Positions 49,404 through 59,589 of a stretch of 64,000 nucleotides of DNA are shown here, one piece after another. This DNA comes from Psychrobacter sp. UBA5136 (GTDB lineage Bacteria; Pseudomonadota; Gammaproteobacteria; Pseudomonadales; Moraxellaceae): the NCBI RefSeq assembly GCF_002414005.1, contig NZ_DHYG01000003.1:1-64000 (forward strand), in the 5' to 3' direction. The notes under the pieces are model-generated. The model worked only from the letters and a program-made list of their open reading frames with translations. It ran no database searches and was not told where the DNA came from. A program made the translations under genes and the position numbers. Position 1 is the first letter of the stretch. Each line of letters begins with the position of its first letter.

Positions 49404-50471
49404 ATGATTTCAGCAGCGATTGTTGGTGGCACAGGCTACACAGGTATTGAGCTCATCCGCTTATTATCTGCCCATCCTGAAGTGTCTATTGATTTGCTCA
49501 CCTCGCGTAGCGAAGCCGGCACCCGCGCTGATGAGATATTCCCAAGCTTACGCGGTATCTCAGATATCGTTTTTAGTGACTTAGGTGATGAGACGCTTGC
49601 TACCTTACAACAATGCGATGTGGTGTTTTTTGCCACTCCGCATGGCGTAGCAATGAAGCAGGCAGAGGCGTTAACCGAAGCGGGCGTCAAGGTCATTGAT
49701 TTGGCGGCAGATTTTCGCTTGCAGTCATTAGCCGATTTTGAACATTGGTATCAGCAGGCGCATGCGTGTCCTGAATTGTTAAGGACAGCCGTTTATGGTT
49801 TGCCTGAAATCAATCGAGAAAAACTTGCCAATGCCTTGGTCGTTGGCAACCCTGGCTGCTATCCAACCACGGCTATTTTGGGCCTAAAGCCCATTATTGA
49901 TGCGCAAAATCAGCAAGCAGAGAGGTTGGTTGAGTCACGTATCGTTATCGATGCAAAATCTGGTGTTTCGGGTGCAGGTCGTCAGGCAAAGCTTGCCCTT
50001 AACTATGCTGAAACGACAGACAATTTTAAAGCCTACAGCGTTGAAGGTCATCGGCATTTGCCAGAGATTGAGCAAGGCGTTGCGCAGTTGCTAGAAAGCC
50101 AATTTAGCCATCGTATTCGTTTTTTACCGCATCTGGTACCGATGATACGCGGCATGCTGAGCTCCATCCATTTAGAGCTGACAGAGGCGGGCGCTGCTAT
50201 TGATTGGCAGCAAGTATTTGGGACAAGCTATGCGGCAGAGCCATTTATTGATGTGATGCCAAGAGGCGTTTATCCAGATACGCGCAGTGTGCGCGCCAGT
50301 AATCGCTTACGTATTGGTATTTACCAAGACAATGAGCGTGCCGAGCTGACGGTGATTGTTGTGCAAGACAATTTGGTGAAAGGCGCCGCTGGGCAAGCAG
50401 TACAAAATATGAATGTGATGTTTGGTTTCGATGAAACACTGGGCTTAAACTTTGCCCCTATCGTTCCTTAA
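49404..50471 (+). CDS. argC: ArgC, N-acetyl-gamma-glutamyl-phosphate reductase
   Basis: Third step of arginine synthesis, NADPH-dependent reduction of N-acetylglutamyl phosphate. 355 residues. The Rossmann start AAIVGGTGYTGIELIRLL is at the N-terminus and the catalytic Cys lies near residue 152 in GNPGCYPT. HRHLPEIEQG carries a conserved His. The length suits the proteobacterial type 1 enzyme. RBS AAAAGGA before the ATG. It is followed after 103 bp by a membrane protein gene; no other arg gene is near. Confidence 0.97.
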   Translation: MISAAIVGGTGYTGIELIRLLSAHPEVSIDLLTSRSEAGTRADEIFPSLRGISDIVFSDLGDETLATLQQCDVVFFATPHGVAMKQAEALTEAGVKVIDLAADFRLQSLADFEHWYQQAHACPELLRTAVYGLPEINREKLANALVVGNPGCYPTTAILGLKPIIDAQNQQAERLVESRIVIDAKSGVSGAGRQAKLALNYAETTDNFKAYSVEGHRHLPEIEQGVAQLLESQFSHRIRFLPHLVPMIRGMLSSIHLELTEAGAAIDWQQVFGTSYAAEPFIDVMPRGVYPDTRSVRASNRLRIGIYQDNERAELTVIVVQDNLVKGAAGQAVQNMNVMFGFDETLGLNFAPIVP

Positions 50472-50574
50472 CAGATGTTTATTAGCTATCAAATCCTTCA
50501 TATTAATGGCGCTAGGTATTGATTATAAATTCCGCTATAATAACCTGCCCTTATTGTTAAGAGATATCGTCTAA

Positions 50575-51459
50575 ATGCGTTTGAAGAGTGCACCACGCCT
50601 TTGCCAACAGCCTGCACGTTTAGCGTGCCAAGACTCTGTTTCCTATGATGTGGGGCGCGTTTCGCATCTCTCTTATTCTAAGTATTACCGCAATGATGCG
50701 ATGATAAACAGTCGTGCTATTAGTCGTACACAGCAAGGTGCTTCTACCTTAGTTTTGGCATTATTTGTAGTGGCGATATTGGTAACGGCCGTGGTTAGTC
50801 TGGCATTTGGTCATAAGCTTGGTTATCAGCGTGGCTACTATTCGATGCAGACCGAAGCCAAGCAAGCGGTTATTACCAGCCAAGAAGCGACGCAGGAGCT
50901 AAAAGATTTACGCCTTAGTAGCAAAATAGCCGCCAACGAAGCAGCTACCGCTAAACAAGAGTTAGAAATAAGCTTGGCAAACCTAAAAGAGCTGCGCGAA
51001 AATCAGCAGGAACTGACGGTTGAAAGCAAGCAAGTGGCACAGCTTAATGAGATATATGCCGAAATTATTAGCGAGAAAGGCGGTATGCCTTTACAAATAC
51101 TGGGCGCTAAGATTGAGCCATTGCCTGAGAATGCTTTTGAATACGGCTTCGATATTGGTATGCTTGCCAGCGACGGCAAAGCTAAGCGCTTAAAACCGAC
51201 TTTAACCTTGCTTAATGACAATGATTTTGTAGAAGTACCGTTGGACCCATCAAGTTATACCATTGAAGGCATAGCGCGTATTCGTGGTCGTTTTATGCTG
51301 CCAGCAGGCTTTAAACCTTTACAGGTTAAACTGAACTTAAAAGCAGGCGGACAAGAAGTAGAGCAGTTATATGACTGGAAGCTTGGCGATAAGGTTGATA
51401 GTATGCCGTTGTCGTTGCTAGACTTACCAGAGCTTGATGAAAGCCCCGTTGAGCCTTAA
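50575..51459 (+). CDS. Single-span membrane protein, DUF6776-like
   Basis: 294 residues. One membrane helix (about 58-82) is followed by a coiled-coil-like stretch (about 100-155, rich in Glu, Lys and Leu heptads) and a C-terminal beta-rich periplasmic domain (about 170-285). The layout and the position between argC and clp genes resemble the DUF6776 family of gammaproteobacteria, whose function is unknown. Residues 1-42 before the second Met (MINSRAIS, at 50701) are not typical, so a shorter product of 252 residues is possible. Neither start has a clear ribosome binding site. Confidence 0.65.
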   Translation: MRLKSAPRLCQQPARLACQDSVSYDVGRVSHLSYSKYYRNDAMINSRAISRTQQGASTLVLALFVVAILVTAVVSLAFGHKLGYQRGYYSMQTEAKQAVITSQEATQELKDLRLSSKIAANEAATAKQELEISLANLKELRENQQELTVESKQVAQLNEIYAEIISEKGGMPLQILGAKIEPLPENAFEYGFDIGMLASDGKAKRLKPTLTLLNDNDFVEVPLDPSSYTIEGIARIRGRFMLPAGFKPLQVKLNLKAGGQEVEQLYDWKLGDKVDSMPLSLLDLPELDESPVEP

Positions 51460-51616
51460 TCCTTTAGTATTTGATTGAGCTTTTATTTTTTCATCTGTAA
51501 AATTTTTGTGTCCAACGGCTTATGCCTAATGTTTAATGTCATGTGACATGTCTGCTGATCCTTTTTCATTCTTCCTTATACTGTTATAAACCTCTCTGTT
51601 AATTTATATTTTAATT

Positions 51617-52024
51617 ATGACAAAACAAACCATATTACAATTGACGCCCACCGTTGCAGATTGGCATCTTCCAAATATGCCTCTGCATTTGGCGCAAGAT
51701 GGCGATACTGAGGCTGAAACCTCTCCGCAAGCTGATGTATTAGTGGCAGAGCCAGAAGTAGCAAAGCCGCCGATGTATGCTGTGGTCATGTACAACGATA
51801 ACTACACTCCGATGGAGTTCGTCGTCTATGTGCTGCAGTCCGAATTCCGTCACAGCATGGAGACAGCCGTTGAGATTATGCTGACGATTCACAATAGTAG
51901 CAAAGGTATTGCTGGTGTCTATCCTAAAGACATCGCTGAAACCAAAGCCAAAAAGGTTAATAGTCTTGCTCACCGTGAAGGTTATCCTTTATTGACTCAG
52001 ATCGAGCCGCATCAAGGCGAATAA
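51617..52024 (+). CDS. clpS: ClpS, adaptor of the ClpAP protease
   Basis: N-degron adaptor that delivers substrates with bulky N-terminal residues to ClpA. 135 residues. The first 50 are low-conservation; the core has VVMYNDNYTPMEFVVYVL, with the Asn-Asp pair that binds the substrate amino group, then the HNSSKGIAGVYPKDIAETK segment near the C-terminus. It is somewhat longer than E. coli ClpS (106) owing to the N-terminal tail. clpA follows on the same strand but after an unusually long 651-bp gap, so the two may not form one simple operon. Confidence 0.95.
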   Translation: MTKQTILQLTPTVADWHLPNMPLHLAQDGDTEAETSPQADVLVAEPEVAKPPMYAVVMYNDNYTPMEFVVYVLQSEFRHSMETAVEIMLTIHNSSKGIAGVYPKDIAETKAKKVNSLAHREGYPLLTQIEPHQGE

Positions 52025-52675
52025 TTTTTAGCGTATTTTTGTTTTCATTCTTCTTCAATTCTTACCGTTTTTTAGTTTTCTCGTTTCTATCCCTCAACAA
52101 ATCTTTCTAACATAGAGCAGGCCTGACGTGTTATTCACGGGCTTGCTCTAAAATACTTATCTCCTATAAGTGTGGTAGTAGTTCTTTTAATTATTATCCT
52201 CTCACTCTTTCTATCCTTTAATTTCAGACTTGATTTTGCGCCGCTATAGCCTTATATATTCAAGTATACTCTTGTACACTTAGTGGCATCTAGCCCCTCA
52301 TTTTCTACCAGTCATTTTGACCTTTTTTTATTTTTATCCTAGCCAACCGTTAATTTCGAAAATATCTAATTGAAGTGCTTTATTGTCTGTTATTTATGTT
52401 ATATCCGAGATTCTATATCCGATCATAGACGTGCTGGACACTTCGATACATTTTAGTAAGCGTTAAAAGATTGACTATGTTTAAGTATCATGTTGAGATA
52501 AAGGTAAGACGCAAATAACACTCAAGCCAAGGAAGGCATCATTCAATAATGTACAGTCATGTCTGTTAATAATCTCAACATTGCCCTTGAACAATCCATC
52601 TATCGCCCTGATTTAGTTACTAACTCATTCATAAAGCTATCAATAATAAGATAGGTACAACCGTAGGAAGTCCTT
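52025..52675. other. 651-bp clpS-clpA spacer
   Basis: No gene recognised. It contains a strong 13-bp hairpin at 52113-52150 (UAGAGCAGGCCUG against CGGGCUUGCUCUA with two wobble pairs) that lacks a U tract, and a smaller inverted repeat AAGTATAC/GTACACTT near 52262. In many relatives clpS and clpA are nearly adjacent. Confidence 0.55.
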
Positions 52676-55249
52676 ATGTTAAGTCGTCATCTTGAAGTTT
52701 CTTTGCGTTTAGCAATGACACTTGCGCGCCAAAAATCGCATGAGTATCTCACTGTTGAACATCTGCTATTGGCATTATTGGAAAATACCAATGCTGCCAA
52801 TACGTTGACTGCTTGCAATGCCAATGTGTCAACGTTGCGTAGTGAGCTAGAAGCTTATATCAATAAGCATACGCCAACAGTAGACGCAGATTCTGAACAA
52901 TCACCCCAGCCAACCCAGAGCTTTGACCGTATTTTGCAGCGTGCTATTTTCCACGTGCAGTCTATCGGTGGCGGTCGTTTGGTTGAAGGTTCTGATATTT
53001 TGGTATCCATGTTTTCAGAGCATGACACCTATGCCGTTTATTTGCTTAAAAAGCAGGGCATCAGCCGTCTTGAATTGACCCAGTATTTATCACATGGTCA
53101 AGATAAGGACGAGCCATCTGAGCCACGTGCTTCGATGACTGGTGAGCGCCGCAGTGCGTCAGAAAAAACCAGTAAAGACCCGTTGGTTGAATTTGCCACC
53201 AACTTAAACCAACGCGCCGCTGAAGGCAAAACTGACCCATTGATTGGTCGTGGCCCAGAAATTGAGCGCGCCGCCCAAGTATTATGCCGTCGCCGTAAAA
53301 ACAATCCCCTACTTGTTGGTGAGCCGGGCGTTGGTAAAACCTCGATTGCCGAAGGTTTGGCGTGGTTGATTATCAATGATAAAGCACCAAAACCTTTAAA
53401 TGGCTGCGTGATTTATAGCCTAGATATTGGCTCATTAATCGCTGGTACTAAGTATCGCGGTGATTTTGAAAAACGCATGAAGTCGCTACTTGATGCATTA
53501 AAGAAAAAACCCAATGCGATTTTGTTTATTGATGAGATTCATATGATTATTGGCGCAGGCTCGTCAATGAGCAGCAATATGGATGTCTCAAACTTAATCA
53601 AACCAGCCCTTGCTAATGGTGAGCTGCGCTGTATTGGTTCAACGACCTTTACTGAATATCGTCAAGTGTTTGAAAAAGATCATGCCTTGTCACGTCGTTT
53701 CCAAAAAATTGACGTAAAAGAACCAAGTGTCGATGACAGTATTGATATCTTACGTGGGCTGAAACCACGTTATGAAGAATTTCATAATGTCGAATATACC
53801 GATGAGGCCTTAGTAACCGCCGTTCAATTATCGGCCAAACACATTCACGAGCGTTTTTTACCCGATAAAGCCATCGACGTCATCGATGAAGCGGGTGCTT
53901 ATAAGCGCTTGGGCATCGTCGCGGATTTGGATGATATTGATGCCGAAGAAAACTTTATTGCCAATTTAGAGCAAGATTTTGATGCGCAAATCGAGGCCGA
54001 TGAAGAAGGTCTTGCTGGCGATAGTGACGATGACAGCCTTGATGACGCAAGCACTGCCAATGAAATGCAAGCGGAAGCAGAGTCGGCAAAAGCCAATGAT
54101 AAAGCTAGTGGCGCTAAAAAATCTAAAGCCAAACGCGCGCCGATAAAAATCGATGTTGCCGATATCGAAGCCATCATTGCTAAGCTTGCGCGTATTCCGC
54201 CCAAATCAGTATCGAGTGACGATAAGAGCATTCTTGAGCACTTGGACCGTGATCTTAAGCACTTGGTATTTGGTCAAGATGAAGCGATTGAAACCTTGGC
54301 GGATGCGATTAAACTGTCGCGTGCCGGTCTAAAAGCGCCGGATAAACCAATTGGCTCGTTTATGTTTGCAGGTCCTACGGGCGTTGGTAAAACAGAAGTG
54401 TCGCGTCAACTGGCCAACTTACTCGGCGTAGAGCTGGTACGCTTTGATATGTCAGAGTATATGGAAGCGCATACTGCATCACGTTTGATTGGTGCGCCTC
54501 CGGGTTATGTCGGTTATGACCAAGGTGGTTTGCTAACCGAAAAAATCAATCAGCATCCGCATTGCGTCTTGCTGCTTGATGAAATCGAAAAAGCGCACCC
54601 TGATGTCTTTAACTTGTTATTACAAGTCATGGATCATGGTACCTTGACTGATAACAATGGCCGCGTGGCTATCTTTAAACAAGTCATTATCATCATGACC
54701 ACCAACGTCGGTGCTGAAAGTATCAGCCGCTCTTCTATGGGCTTTACCCAGCAAGATCACAGCCGCGATAATACAGAAGCGCTCAAACGTGTCTTTACCC
54801 CTGAGTTCCGTAACCGTTTGGATGCGATTATTCAGTTTAACGCGTTAGATACCTCGGTCGTGGTCTCAGTGGTCGATAAGTTCTTGGTTGAGCTGCAAGT
54901 ACAGCTTGATGATAAGCAAGTGACGCTAGAGATTGACGATGAAGTCCGTGATTACTTGGCGGATAAAGGTTATGATCGCCTAATGGGCGCGCGTCCTATG
55001 CAGCGCCTAATTCAAGACGAGATCAAAAAGCCACTCGCAAGTATGATTTTGTTTGGTGACTTGGTGAATGGCGGGGTCGTACATCTAAGCTTAGAGCCAA
55101 AAGAAGATAGTGAGCAAGACGGCGCGTCTGTTAAGCTTGAGAAAAATAGCGCTAAATCTTCGGATATAGGGTCATCAGACAGCCGTATTATCTTAACGGT
55201 CGTTGAGACGCATGAGCCGCGTCCAGATTCTGAGTCACTAGCCAGCTAA
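52676..55249 (+). CDS. clpA: ClpA, ATPase subunit of the ClpAP protease
   Basis: Hexameric AAA+ unfoldase. 857 residues, against 758 in E. coli. The N-domain (1-145) binds ClpS. The first ATPase module has Walker A GEPGVGKT (about 215-222) and the second has GPTGVGKT (about 566-573), with LLDEIEKAHPDV as Walker B and an IGL-type ClpP-binding loop expected after it. Between the modules, about residues 416-486, is an acidic then Lys/Ala-rich insertion (DDIDAEENF... GAKKSKAKRAP) absent from E. coli ClpA. The C-terminus is also extended by about 45 polar residues. The ATG is preceded by TAGGAAG. Confidence 0.96.
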   Translation: MLSRHLEVSLRLAMTLARQKSHEYLTVEHLLLALLENTNAANTLTACNANVSTLRSELEAYINKHTPTVDADSEQSPQPTQSFDRILQRAIFHVQSIGGGRLVEGSDILVSMFSEHDTYAVYLLKKQGISRLELTQYLSHGQDKDEPSEPRASMTGERRSASEKTSKDPLVEFATNLNQRAAEGKTDPLIGRGPEIERAAQVLCRRRKNNPLLVGEPGVGKTSIAEGLAWLIINDKAPKPLNGCVIYSLDIGSLIAGTKYRGDFEKRMKSLLDALKKKPNAILFIDEIHMIIGAGSSMSSNMDVSNLIKPALANGELRCIGSTTFTEYRQVFEKDHALSRRFQKIDVKEPSVDDSIDILRGLKPRYEEFHNVEYTDEALVTAVQLSAKHIHERFLPDKAIDVIDEAGAYKRLGIVADLDDIDAEENFIANLEQDFDAQIEADEEGLAGDSDDDSLDDASTANEMQAEAESAKANDKASGAKKSKAKRAPIKIDVADIEAIIAKLARIPPKSVSSDDKSILEHLDRDLKHLVFGQDEAIETLADAIKLSRAGLKAPDKPIGSFMFAGPTGVGKTEVSRQLANLLGVELVRFDMSEYMEAHTASRLIGAPPGYVGYDQGGLLTEKINQHPHCVLLLDEIEKAHPDVFNLLLQVMDHGTLTDNNGRVAIFKQVIIIMTTNVGAESISRSSMGFTQQDHSRDNTEALKRVFTPEFRNRLDAIIQFNALDTSVVVSVVDKFLVELQVQLDDKQVTLEIDDEVRDYLADKGYDRLMGARPMQRLIQDEIKKPLASMILFGDLVNGGVVHLSLEPKEDSEQDGASVKLEKNSAKSSDIGSSDSRIILTVVETHEPRPDSESLAS

Positions 55250-55289
55250 GTTCTTGCTACTGATATAACAACAAGGTTACGGCGTTATA

Positions 55290-55317
55290 AAACGGTTACA
55301 ATGGTAGCCGTTTTTTT
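55290..55317 (+). terminator. Terminator after clpA
   Basis: AACGGTTAC pairs with GTAGCCGTT (one U-G pair) around AATG, followed by seven T. Confidence 0.8.
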
Positions 55318-55382
55318 ATTGCTATAATTTATTGAATAACAGTACCTCCAATTATCCTATAACAAATAAAAAAGGCCACATC

Positions 55383-56120
55383 ATGGAAAAGTTCGATGAA
55401 AAATCTGTAAAAACAGAGGCGCAAAAAAAAGCAATTTTAGACAATGTACGCTTGCCAGAAGACTGGAAAAAAGCCCTAGCAGAAGAATTGACTTCTGCTA
55501 ACATGGATGACTTACGGGCGTTTTTAAAAGAAGCGTATCAGTCAGACGACAGTATCTATCCACCAGCACCGCTGATGTTTAATGCTTTTAATCTGACGCC
55601 TTTATCGCAGGTCAAAGTCGTGATACTGGGTCAGGACCCTTACCATCGTCCAGGTCAAGCAATGGGGCTGTCGTTTTCTGTGCCAAAAACCATTCCAAAG
55701 CCGCCGTCCCTAAACAACGTGCTAAAAGAGATGGCAGATGATATCGGTATCGCCCCTTCAAAACATGGTGATTTAACCTACTGGGCGCAGCAAGGCGTTT
55801 TATTATTAAACAGCTCACTGACTGTGCAAGAAGGCGAGCCAAACAGCCATCAACATAAAGGCTGGGAGCAATTTACTGATGCGGTGATTGATGTGGTTAA
55901 TGAGCAAACAGAGCATACCGTATTTATTTTATGGGGCAGTAAAGCCCAGAAAAAGGGCAAATATATCAATACTGATAAACATTTAATTTTAACCGCTGTG
56001 CATCCATCGCCCCTTGCTGCTAACCGTGGTGGGTTTTTTGGTTCTAAGCCGTTTTCTAAAACCAATGACTATCTGGTACAGCATGGCCGAAAACCGATTG
56101 ATTGGCAGTTGCCGCAATAA
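55383..56120 (+). CDS. ung: Ung, uracil-DNA glycosylase
   Basis: Removes uracil from DNA, first step of base excision repair. The start is ATG 55383 (MEKFDEKS) with AAGG upstream, giving 245 residues; an in-frame start at 55332 is less likely. The active-site motifs are complete: GQDPYHRPGQAMGLSFSV with catalytic Asp near residue 85, and HPSPLAANRGGFFG with the catalytic His near 208. Its TAA stop abuts the tadA ATG with no gap, so the two are translated from one transcript. Confidence 0.96.
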   Translation: MEKFDEKSVKTEAQKKAILDNVRLPEDWKKALAEELTSANMDDLRAFLKEAYQSDDSIYPPAPLMFNAFNLTPLSQVKVVILGQDPYHRPGQAMGLSFSVPKTIPKPPSLNNVLKEMADDIGIAPSKHGDLTYWAQQGVLLLNSSLTVQEGEPNSHQHKGWEQFTDAVIDVVNEQTEHTVFILWGSKAQKKGKYINTDKHLILTAVHPSPLAANRGGFFGSKPFSKTNDYLVQHGRKPIDWQLPQ

Positions 56121-56669
56121 ATGAAAAATATACAAAATATAAGCTTGCAGCCATATCAGCCAATTCATAGCCAACTTACTACAGGTAAGTTTTGGTCAGA
56201 TGAAGATGTTAAATGGATGCAAAAAGCTCTTGAGCTTGCCGAGCAGGGTGCTAAGCGTGCAGAAGTGCCCGTAGGGGCGGTATTGGTACATGAGCAGCAG
56301 GTTATAGGGCAAGGGTTTAATGAGCCAATTGGACGTCATGATGCAACCGCTCATGCTGAAATTGTTGCGTTACGCGATGCTTGTACGCGTCTAAACAATT
56401 ACCGCTTGCCATTACAAACGACGCTCTATGTGACCTTAGAGCCGTGTACCATGTGTGTTGGCGCATTGATTCATGCTCGCGTCGATAGGCTTGTCTATGC
56501 CGCAAGTGAACCAAGGGCAGGTATGGTGGGCAGTCAAATGAACTTGGCTGCCGAGCCTTTTTATAATCATCGTATTCAAGTGCATAAAGGCTTGTGCCGT
56601 GAGCAGAGTAGTCACATGCTAAAAGCTTTTTTTCGTGAGCGCCGGCAAGCAGTAAAGAACAAACGTTAA
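56121..56669 (+). CDS. tadA: TadA, tRNA-specific adenosine deaminase
   Basis: Converts adenosine-34 of tRNA-Arg(ACG) to inosine. 182 residues. Zinc-dependent deaminase motifs: HAEIVAL (His and catalytic Glu near residues 76-78) and PCTMCVGA (two Cys near 107-110). The N-terminal 28 residues look unconserved, so a later start is possible, but the ATG directly joined to the ung stop supports coupling. The C-terminus has the basic tail seen in TadA (FFRERRQAVKNKR). Confidence 0.94.
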   Translation: MKNIQNISLQPYQPIHSQLTTGKFWSDEDVKWMQKALELAEQGAKRAEVPVGAVLVHEQQVIGQGFNEPIGRHDATAHAEIVALRDACTRLNNYRLPLQTTLYVTLEPCTMCVGALIHARVDRLVYAASEPRAGMVGSQMNLAAEPFYNHRIQVHKGLCREQSSHMLKAFFRERRQAVKNKR

Positions 56670-56851
56670 AATAGAAAGTCAGCATCAACTGTTAACAAGA
56701 TATTATTGTCATTGCTAGTGATGAGAAGGTTTGTTTGCTATACTATTGCCCTATTTGCTTACGAACCAGTCTGTTGGCGTGCAAGCGTCTGATAAACCTG
56801 TAAAATTTACTCTATTTACCCCTAAGCCATGCCAACGATTAAGTGAGTGTT

Positions 56852-57607
56852 ATGACTGCCTTCACACCTGATGCTAATGATAATAGGGACATGCCATCAT
56901 TGCGCTATCCGGTTATCTGTATTGACGGTCCAAGCGGGGCGGGTAAAGGCACGGTTACCTGGCGCTTAGCCCAAGCGTTAGGGTATCAGCTGTTAGATTC
57001 TGGGGCGTTATATCGCATTGTTGGTCTAAAGGCGTTTGAAGCAGGTTTGCTGGATACAGAAGGCAAGCAAAGCATTGATGAGGCGGCGCTGTTAGCATTG
57101 ACCAAAAGCTTACAGATTGTTTTTGAGCCTAATAGTGAGTCAGGCCGCATAGATATTATTGTCAATGGCGGGAAGATTGGCGAGCAAGTACGTAACGAGA
57201 CGGTTGGCGGTTATGCTTCACAAGTTGCGGTCTATCCAAAGGTGCGTCAAGCGTTGCTCAAACTGCAGCAAGACATGGCGACCCAATCAGGACTGGTTGC
57301 TGATGGGCGCGACATGGGCACAGTGGTTTTTCCAGATGCCGATGTTAAGGTCTATCTGACGGCAAGTGCCAAAGCCCGTGCTGAGCGCCGTGTCACACAG
57401 CTTTTAAAGGCTGGTCAAACGGCAGATTTTGATGCGATTCTTACGACGATTAAAGCCCGTGATGAGCGTGATGAAAACCGAGAAGCAGCGCCATCAAAGC
57501 CTGCAGAAGATGCATTAGTGCTGGATAGCTCAAACCTAGACGCTGATGCGGTTTATGAGCTGGTAAAAAGACATTGTCAGGATAAAGGTATTTGTTTTAA
57601 ACAGTAA
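56852..57607 (+). CDS. cmk: Cmk, cytidylate kinase
   Basis: Phosphorylates CMP and dCMP. 251 residues from ATG 56852 (a GTG three codons earlier is the alternative). The P-loop GPSGAGKGT lies near residues 28-36, with LLDSGALYRIVG after it; DGRDMGTVVFPDA and RDERDENREAAPSKPAEDA are the other signatures. It lies just upstream of rpsA, the conserved cmk-rpsA-ihfB order of gammaproteobacteria, though an intrinsic terminator stands between cmk and rpsA here. Confidence 0.96.
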   Translation: MTAFTPDANDNRDMPSLRYPVICIDGPSGAGKGTVTWRLAQALGYQLLDSGALYRIVGLKAFEAGLLDTEGKQSIDEAALLALTKSLQIVFEPNSESGRIDIIVNGGKIGEQVRNETVGGYASQVAVYPKVRQALLKLQQDMATQSGLVADGRDMGTVVFPDADVKVYLTASAKARAERRVTQLLKAGQTADFDAILTTIKARDERDENREAAPSKPAEDALVLDSSNLDADAVYELVKRHCQDKGICFKQ

Positions 57608-57685
57608 TAAAAACAACATATTAAGTACTAAAAGATTTCCTATCAGGGCCATTTTAGTATAAAATTGTATAAATATAAGTAAGAC

Positions 57686-57739
57686 CGTTGTTGCTAGTGA
57701 GTTCGCTAAAATTCGCTTATTAGCAACAAACGTTTTTTT
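57686..57739 (+). terminator. Terminator between cmk and rpsA
   Basis: CGTTGTTGCTA pairs with TAGCAACAAACG (one bulge), followed by seven T. The 20-30 nt loop is large. rpsA therefore probably has its own promoter in 57740-57840. Confidence 0.7.
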
Positions 57740-57840
57740 ATATGGCTATATAAGATATAAAACCAGTATTTCGTTTTATACAGTCATAAATTTGATCCGT
57801 ACTGTGCTGGACAGGATACGGCTATACAAAGGTAGACATA

Positions 57841-59529
57841 ATGGAATCATTTGCTGAACTATTTGAAGCGAGCATCGAAGAAACAGGTCTTGATATCGAG
57901 CGTGGCTCGGTTATCACAGGAACTGTTGTTGCCATCGATAGCGACTGGATCACTGTTGATACAGGTCTAAAATCTGAAGGTATCGTCGCTCGTGAAGAGT
58001 TTTTAAGCGAAGAAGGCGAACTTGAAGTTGAAGTTGGCGACACAGTTGACGTCGTGGTTGAAGCGGTTGATAACGGTATGGGTCAAACCTTACTGTCGCG
58101 CGAAAAAGCCAAACGCGTTGAGACTTGGAATTTCCTTGAGAAAATCTCTGACAATGATGAGATTGTAAAAGGTATTATTTCTAGCAAAGTAAAAGGCGGC
58201 TTTACCGTTGATATCGGTTCAGTTCGCGCGTTCCTACCAGGTTCATTGGTAGACGTCCGTCCGATTCGTGATACCACGCATCTAGAAGGCAAAGAGCTAG
58301 AATTTAAAGTTATCAAACTAGATCAAAAACGTAACAACGTTGTGGTAAGTCGCCGCGCTGTTATGGAAGCTGAGAATTCAGCTGAGCGTGAAGAGCTATT
58401 GAACAAGCTTGAAGAAGGTATTGAGATCGAAGGTATCGTTAAGAACCTAACTGATTACGGTGCATTCGTTGATCTTGGCGGTATTGATGGTCTACTACAC
58501 ATCACTGATATGGCATGGCGCCGCATCAAGCACCCATCTGAGGTGGTTGAAGTTGGTCAAGACCTAAAAGTTAAAGTATTGAAGTTTGACCGTGAGCGCA
58601 ATCGCGTCAGCCTAGGTCTAAAACAACTTGGTACCGATCCTTGGGATAACGTTGGTGGCACCTATCCAGTAGGTAGCGTGGTTAAAGCACGCGTCACCAA
58701 CCTAACTGATTATGGTTGCTTCGCTGAAATTTCTGAAGGTATCGAAGGTCTAGTACACGTATCAGAAATGGATCACACCAACAAAAACATCCATCCATCA
58801 AAAGTTGTACAAGTGGGTGATGAAGTTGAAGTGATGATTCTTGATATCGACGAAGAGCGTCGCCGTATCAGCTTGGGTATCAAACAAACCTTAGCCAATC
58901 CATGGGATGAGTTTGATAAGAAACATGAGCGCGGTGATAAAATCACTGGTACGATCAAATCTATCACTGACTTTGGTATCTTTATCGGTCTAGACGGTGG
59001 TATCGATGGTCTTGTGCACTTGTCTGATATCTCTTGGAACGAAACTGGCGAAGAAGCTATCCGTAACTACAATAAAGGCGACACCGTCGAAGCAATGGTA
59101 CTGTCTGTAGATTCAGAAGCCAACCGTATCAGCTTAGGCATCAAACAGTTAAGCTCTGATCCATTCAACGAATATCTAGTCAACAATGACCGCGGTGCTA
59201 TCGTTAATGGTAAAGTAAAAGAAGTAGACGCTAAAGGCGCTACTATTGAGCTTGCTGACGAAGTAGAAGCTTACTTACGTGCCTCTGAGATTCAACGTGA
59301 CCGCGTTGAAGATGCAACTAAGCATCTGTCTGTTGGTGATGACGTTGAAGCAAAAATCATCAGTGTGGATCGCAAGACTCGTAACATCAACTTGTCAATC
59401 AAAGCAAAAGACGAAGCTGAAGAGCGCCAAGCGATTAAAGAATTGGGAAGCTCTGGCACGACTGCTGCTGCTGGTTCTGATGCACAGCCAAAAACCATTG
59501 GTGACTTGATCAAAGAACAGATGCAGTAA
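57841..59529 (+). CDS. rpsA: Ribosomal protein S1
   Basis: Binds mRNA on the 30S subunit to promote initiation. 562 residues with six S1 RNA-binding repeats, each visible through motifs such as [39 protein letters not shown] and [19 protein letters not shown]. Codons are strongly biased, consistent with high expression. The leader between the upstream terminator and the ATG is about 100 nt and may carry autoregulatory structure as in E. coli; I cannot confirm it. A terminator follows. ihfB is next on the strand. Confidence 0.98.
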   Translation: MESFAELFEASIEETGLDIERGSVITGTVVAIDSDWITVDTGLKSEGIVAREEFLSEEGELEVEVGDTVDVVVEAVDNGMGQTLLSREKAKRVETWNFLEKISDNDEIVKGIISSKVKGGFTVDIGSVRAFLPGSLVDVRPIRDTTHLEGKELEFKVIKLDQKRNNVVVSRRAVMEAENSAEREELLNKLEEGIEIEGIVKNLTDYGAFVDLGGIDGLLHITDMAWRRIKHPSEVVEVGQDLKVKVLKFDRERNRVSLGLKQLGTDPWDNVGGTYPVGSVVKARVTNLTDYGCFAEISEGIEGLVHVSEMDHTNKNIHPSKVVQVGDEVEVMILDIDEERRRISLGIKQTLANPWDEFDKKHERGDKITGTIKSITDFGIFIGLDGGIDGLVHLSDISWNETGEEAIRNYNKGDTVEAMVLSVDSEANRISLGIKQLSSDPFNEYLVNNDRGAIVNGKVKEVDAKGATIELADEVEAYLRASEIQRDRVEDATKHLSVGDDVEAKIISVDRKTRNINLSIKAKDEAEERQAIKELGSSGTTAAAGSDAQPKTIGDLIKEQMQ

Positions 59530-59564
59530 GTTGTAGATTGTTAAGATAGTTATACTATAAAAAG

Positions 59565-59589
59565 AAAGCGACTCCGGTCGCTTTTTTTT
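59565..59589 (+). terminator. Terminator after rpsA
   Basis: AAAGCGAC and GTCGCTTT pair around TCCG, with a run of eight T. Confidence 0.9.

Noticed and set aside
52113..52150. Hairpin after clpS as an intrinsic terminator
   Set aside because: The stem is strong, but neither strand has a U tract after it.
56121..56210. Later start for tadA
   Set aside because: The N-terminus is poorly conserved, but the ATG directly abuts the ung stop and no better-placed start with a binding site was found.
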